A stretch of 64,000 bases of DNA from Selaginella moellendorffii (taxonomy: Eukaryota > Streptophyta > Lycopodiopsida > Selaginellales > Selaginellaceae). Positions 61,843 to 64,000 of the stretch are shown in pieces. Every line of letters starts with the position of its first letter. Within the stretch, counting starts at the first letter, position 1. The notes beneath the pieces were generated by a model, which was given only the letters and a program-made list of their open reading frames with translations, did not search any database and had not been told where the DNA came from. The position numbers were made by a program, and so were the translations under genes. The stretch lies in the NCBI RefSeq assembly GCF_000143415.4, contig NW_003314262.1, positions 4,378,349 through 4,442,348 on the forward strand, written 5' to 3'.

Positions 61843-63009
61843 ATATCATGTCCCTTTGCTCCTTGGGTTGTATGCTCGAGAGTTGCTCTATGGTCCGGTT
61901 CTATCACTCGTTGGCTCCAACCTTAAGGGTTTGACACCGTTCTTTTGTTCAGTGGCCCAAGGCCCTGAACTTTGGGTTCCACACCACTGTCTTATGGACA
62001 CGTGATATGTCACACGTGGTATATAACACGTGGCATATGGAGGGTTTAGGTTTTGCTTCGTAGTGTTATCCTATGGTAAATCATCATAGGATAAAGGGTA
62101 AAAACCACATGCACTACAATTGAAAACTTCATTTAATTGTGCATTTATCCACAGATGCTTGGAGCAAGAGAATGTGTTAGCAATTAATAGCTTGCTTAAG
62201 AAAGTGGCTTGGGCATATGCTAAATTATGTTGGCACCACTCCAAAAGTTTTAATATGTCACAATGATGTAAAGTTTCAATTATATCTTTTAAATTACATG
62301 TCAGATTTAAATAATCTCTACTGTTGTTAAAAAGTATTTATCCAGTGCAAGTATTTGTTGCAAAGAATGGCAATGGTGTGTAGAGAAAATAGTGAGGGAT
62401 CTAGTAATGTGATAGTGATGAAAATGATTGTCGCAAATGTAACTATAGGTATTGAAAATTACCTATTAACAAATTATTTCAGATATTATTATCTTACTAT
62501 CATGAATTCAAGCTAGTTTGAAAACCAGTCAATAGACCAGAAAAGCATTAAAAAAGGAAATCTTAAACTATCATTTAGTCATGAAGATTTGTGATCATTG
62601 CCGAGGAGTGGCATCAATGAATGTAAAAGCCACGATGTTAAGACTTAAAAGCGCTGGTGTCTTCCGTTCCATTTCTTTGGTTTTTAAGCTTGATTTTGGA
62701 ATTTGATTGCACCAAAATTTCTAGGGCTACAGTTCACTTAGATCGTGGCATAACGTAGAGAGAATTAAGAGCAGAGGGATTGGATCATGAAGAATTTCTA
62801 GCAAGGCTTTATCTCCTGCCAAATCCGTGTTGAATGGTTCGTGGATTCTAGGTGACTTTCCATGGAAACAGTGATTAATGTTCTCATGCACGACGAAAGT
62901 TTCTCCTTTGGCGATTGATGTGATCTCTTCTCTCTCTCTCTTTTTAAAAATTTGTTTTAGAGCATGTTGACGCTATTAAAATGGACATTCGTCTTTTGGG
63001 CGATCGGCC
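61843..63009. promoter_or_regulatory. Flank and promoter of the MLO gene, partly duplicated
   Basis: 61843-62580 is AT-rich without genes. From about 62595 to 62930 the sequence matches 56845-57095, the intergenic space between the protease-like gene and the MLO pseudogene (shared GTGGCATCAATGAATGTAAA-type, TTTCTAGGGCT and CACGACGAAAGTTTC blocks). It is thus the duplicated MLO promoter. A CT microsatellite lies at about 62928-62942. Confidence 0.6.
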
Positions 63010-64000
63010 ATGGCCGGGGAAGAGTCTCACAGCAGCTTGCAAGGCGGTTCTCTGGAGATCACTCCAACATGGGCATTTGCGCTGGTTTGTGGCGCTTTTA
63101 TTCTCGTGTCATTGCTGCTGGAGCGAGCGATTCACTACACTGGCAAGGTATACATCCAGACGAACTTTGATCGAGGATTGATTGCAATTGGAGTGATTGA
63201 CAGTGGGTACGCAAGCGTCCGGAGAAATCTCTAGACAAAGCTCTTGACAAAGTCAAAGAAGGTTGCGCCAAGTCTATGAATTTTCCCGAGAACTTATCTC
63301 TTCATCTCTCTTGCCTCAGAGCTCATGCTTTTGGGATTTCTTTCTCTTCTGCTAAACGTGCTGCAGCCGTCCATAGCCAAAATCTGTGTGCCACGCAGCT
63401 ACATCAACCATTTTCTTCCCTGTAAGATCAACGCGACTGCGGTGCAATTGCTCGGTGAGAGCCCCAAGAGCAGCCCATCCCCGCCGCACTCAAGGAGGCT
63501 ACTTTTTGTCAATGTAGACGAAGATCACCCGCGAAGATTTCTTGCAGGCGGGGGCAACACAGTCTCGGAGTGCTTCCAAAAGGTTAATTATCAAATTATA
63601 CTATATGGCTATCCAAAAAAAATGTTGCTATTGTTGTTCACCAGGGAAAGATCCCATTCATCTCAGCCGAAAGCATCCATGAGCTCCACATTTTCATCTT
63701 TGTGCTTGCAATTGGCCATGTCGTCTACAGTTGCTTCACATTACTATTAGCCAGGCTCCAGGTTTGAAAGGGTATTTAGATTATCAAGCTCCTAAAAATG
63801 TGGTTTGACATTTTACCCAGGTTCATGCATGGAATGCCTGGGAGAAGAGGGCACAGGCTCTGGTTTGCGAGGATCCACCAGGTATTCTTCGTTTAATATT
63901 ATTAACAGAATTCTTATATTCTTATAAAAATTATTATTACTATTCGTGTTTGACAATGCAGGTGTGGCCTCAAATAGTGGCCTGAAAAGACAGAACACAT
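63010..64000 (+). CDS. MLO family membrane protein, 5' part (runs off the window)
   Basis: Seven-transmembrane calmodulin-binding protein of the MLO family, which acts in powdery mildew susceptibility, root thigmomorphogenesis and pollen-tube reception in angiosperms. Exons seen: 63010-63147, 63204-63261, 63320-63582, 63645-63761, 63821-63881, and 63962 to the edge. Joined they keep one frame. Marks: ITPTWAFALVCGAFILVSLL (TM1), LLERAIHYTGKW, ALDKVKEELMLLGFLSLLL (TM2), SIAKICVPRSYINHFLPCK with the conserved Cys of the first extracellular loop, ESIHELHIFIFVLAIGHVVY (TM3), and VHAWNAWEKRAQ. The extracellular loop carries an extra LLGESPKSSPSPPHSRR stretch. The start MAGEESHSSLQ is typical. No defects in the visible part. 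The C-terminus is not in the window. Confidence 0.9.

Overview
This window is nuclear DNA of a land plant. Most multi-exon genes have very short introns (about 45-65 bp, GT..AG). The families present are plant-specific: CrRLK1L and CRINKLY4-type receptor kinases, AUX/LAX, PORR, PLS-type PPR, germin-like, BAHD, MLO and DUF1635. Compact introns, many tandem paralogs and the PPR/P450 style fit the lycophyte Selaginella. That assignment is an inference from gene structure and is not proven by a marker here.

Layout. 1-8 kb: an ERD6-like sugar transporter (+), a THESEUS/FERONIA-type receptor kinase (-) and a DUF1635 protein (-). 8-15.9 kb: a decayed and an intact 2-oxoglutarate/Fe(II) dioxygenase (+), an AUX/LAX auxin-carrier-like gene (-), a divergent O-methyltransferase (+) and a PORR organelle RNA-binding protein (-). 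15.9-17.6 kb: a small secreted Cys-rich coiled-coil protein (-), with a complete 1.2 kb non-autonomous LTR element (TRIM type, perfect 5-bp target duplication) sitting about 30 bp upstream of its start codon. 17.9-22.5 kb: a dead and a live CRINKLY4-type receptor kinase in tandem. 23-28.3 kb: a raffinose synthase/seed imbibition protein (14 exons) and a PPR protein.

28.4-49.1 kb is a five-member tandem array of one cytochrome P450 (CYP71-clan-like). Several copies are preceded by decaying pieces of the PPR and raffinose-synthase genes, so the array grew by repeated duplication of a 'raffinose synthase 3' end - PPR - P450' unit. Three P450s read intact, one has a 22-nt deletion and one a single nonsense codon. 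The array is split by an AT-rich, transposon-dense island (34.7-41 kb: LINE fragment, LTR element, MITE). A BAHD acyltransferase follows directly. With the O-methyltransferase and the dioxygenases, this makes a plausible but unproven specialised-metabolism neighbourhood.

50.6-57 kb: a tRNA gene, a BTB/NPH3-like protein, a germin-like protein diverging from a nuclear gene for organellar ribosomal protein S12, a small membrane protein and a one-exon aspartic-protease-like gene. 57-64 kb: a duplicated protease/MLO block. It contains an MLO pseudogene, a pseudogene of the protease, AT-rich repeats with a second TRIM family in tandem form (60.7-61.8 kb), and the first six exons of an intact-looking MLO gene running off the right edge.
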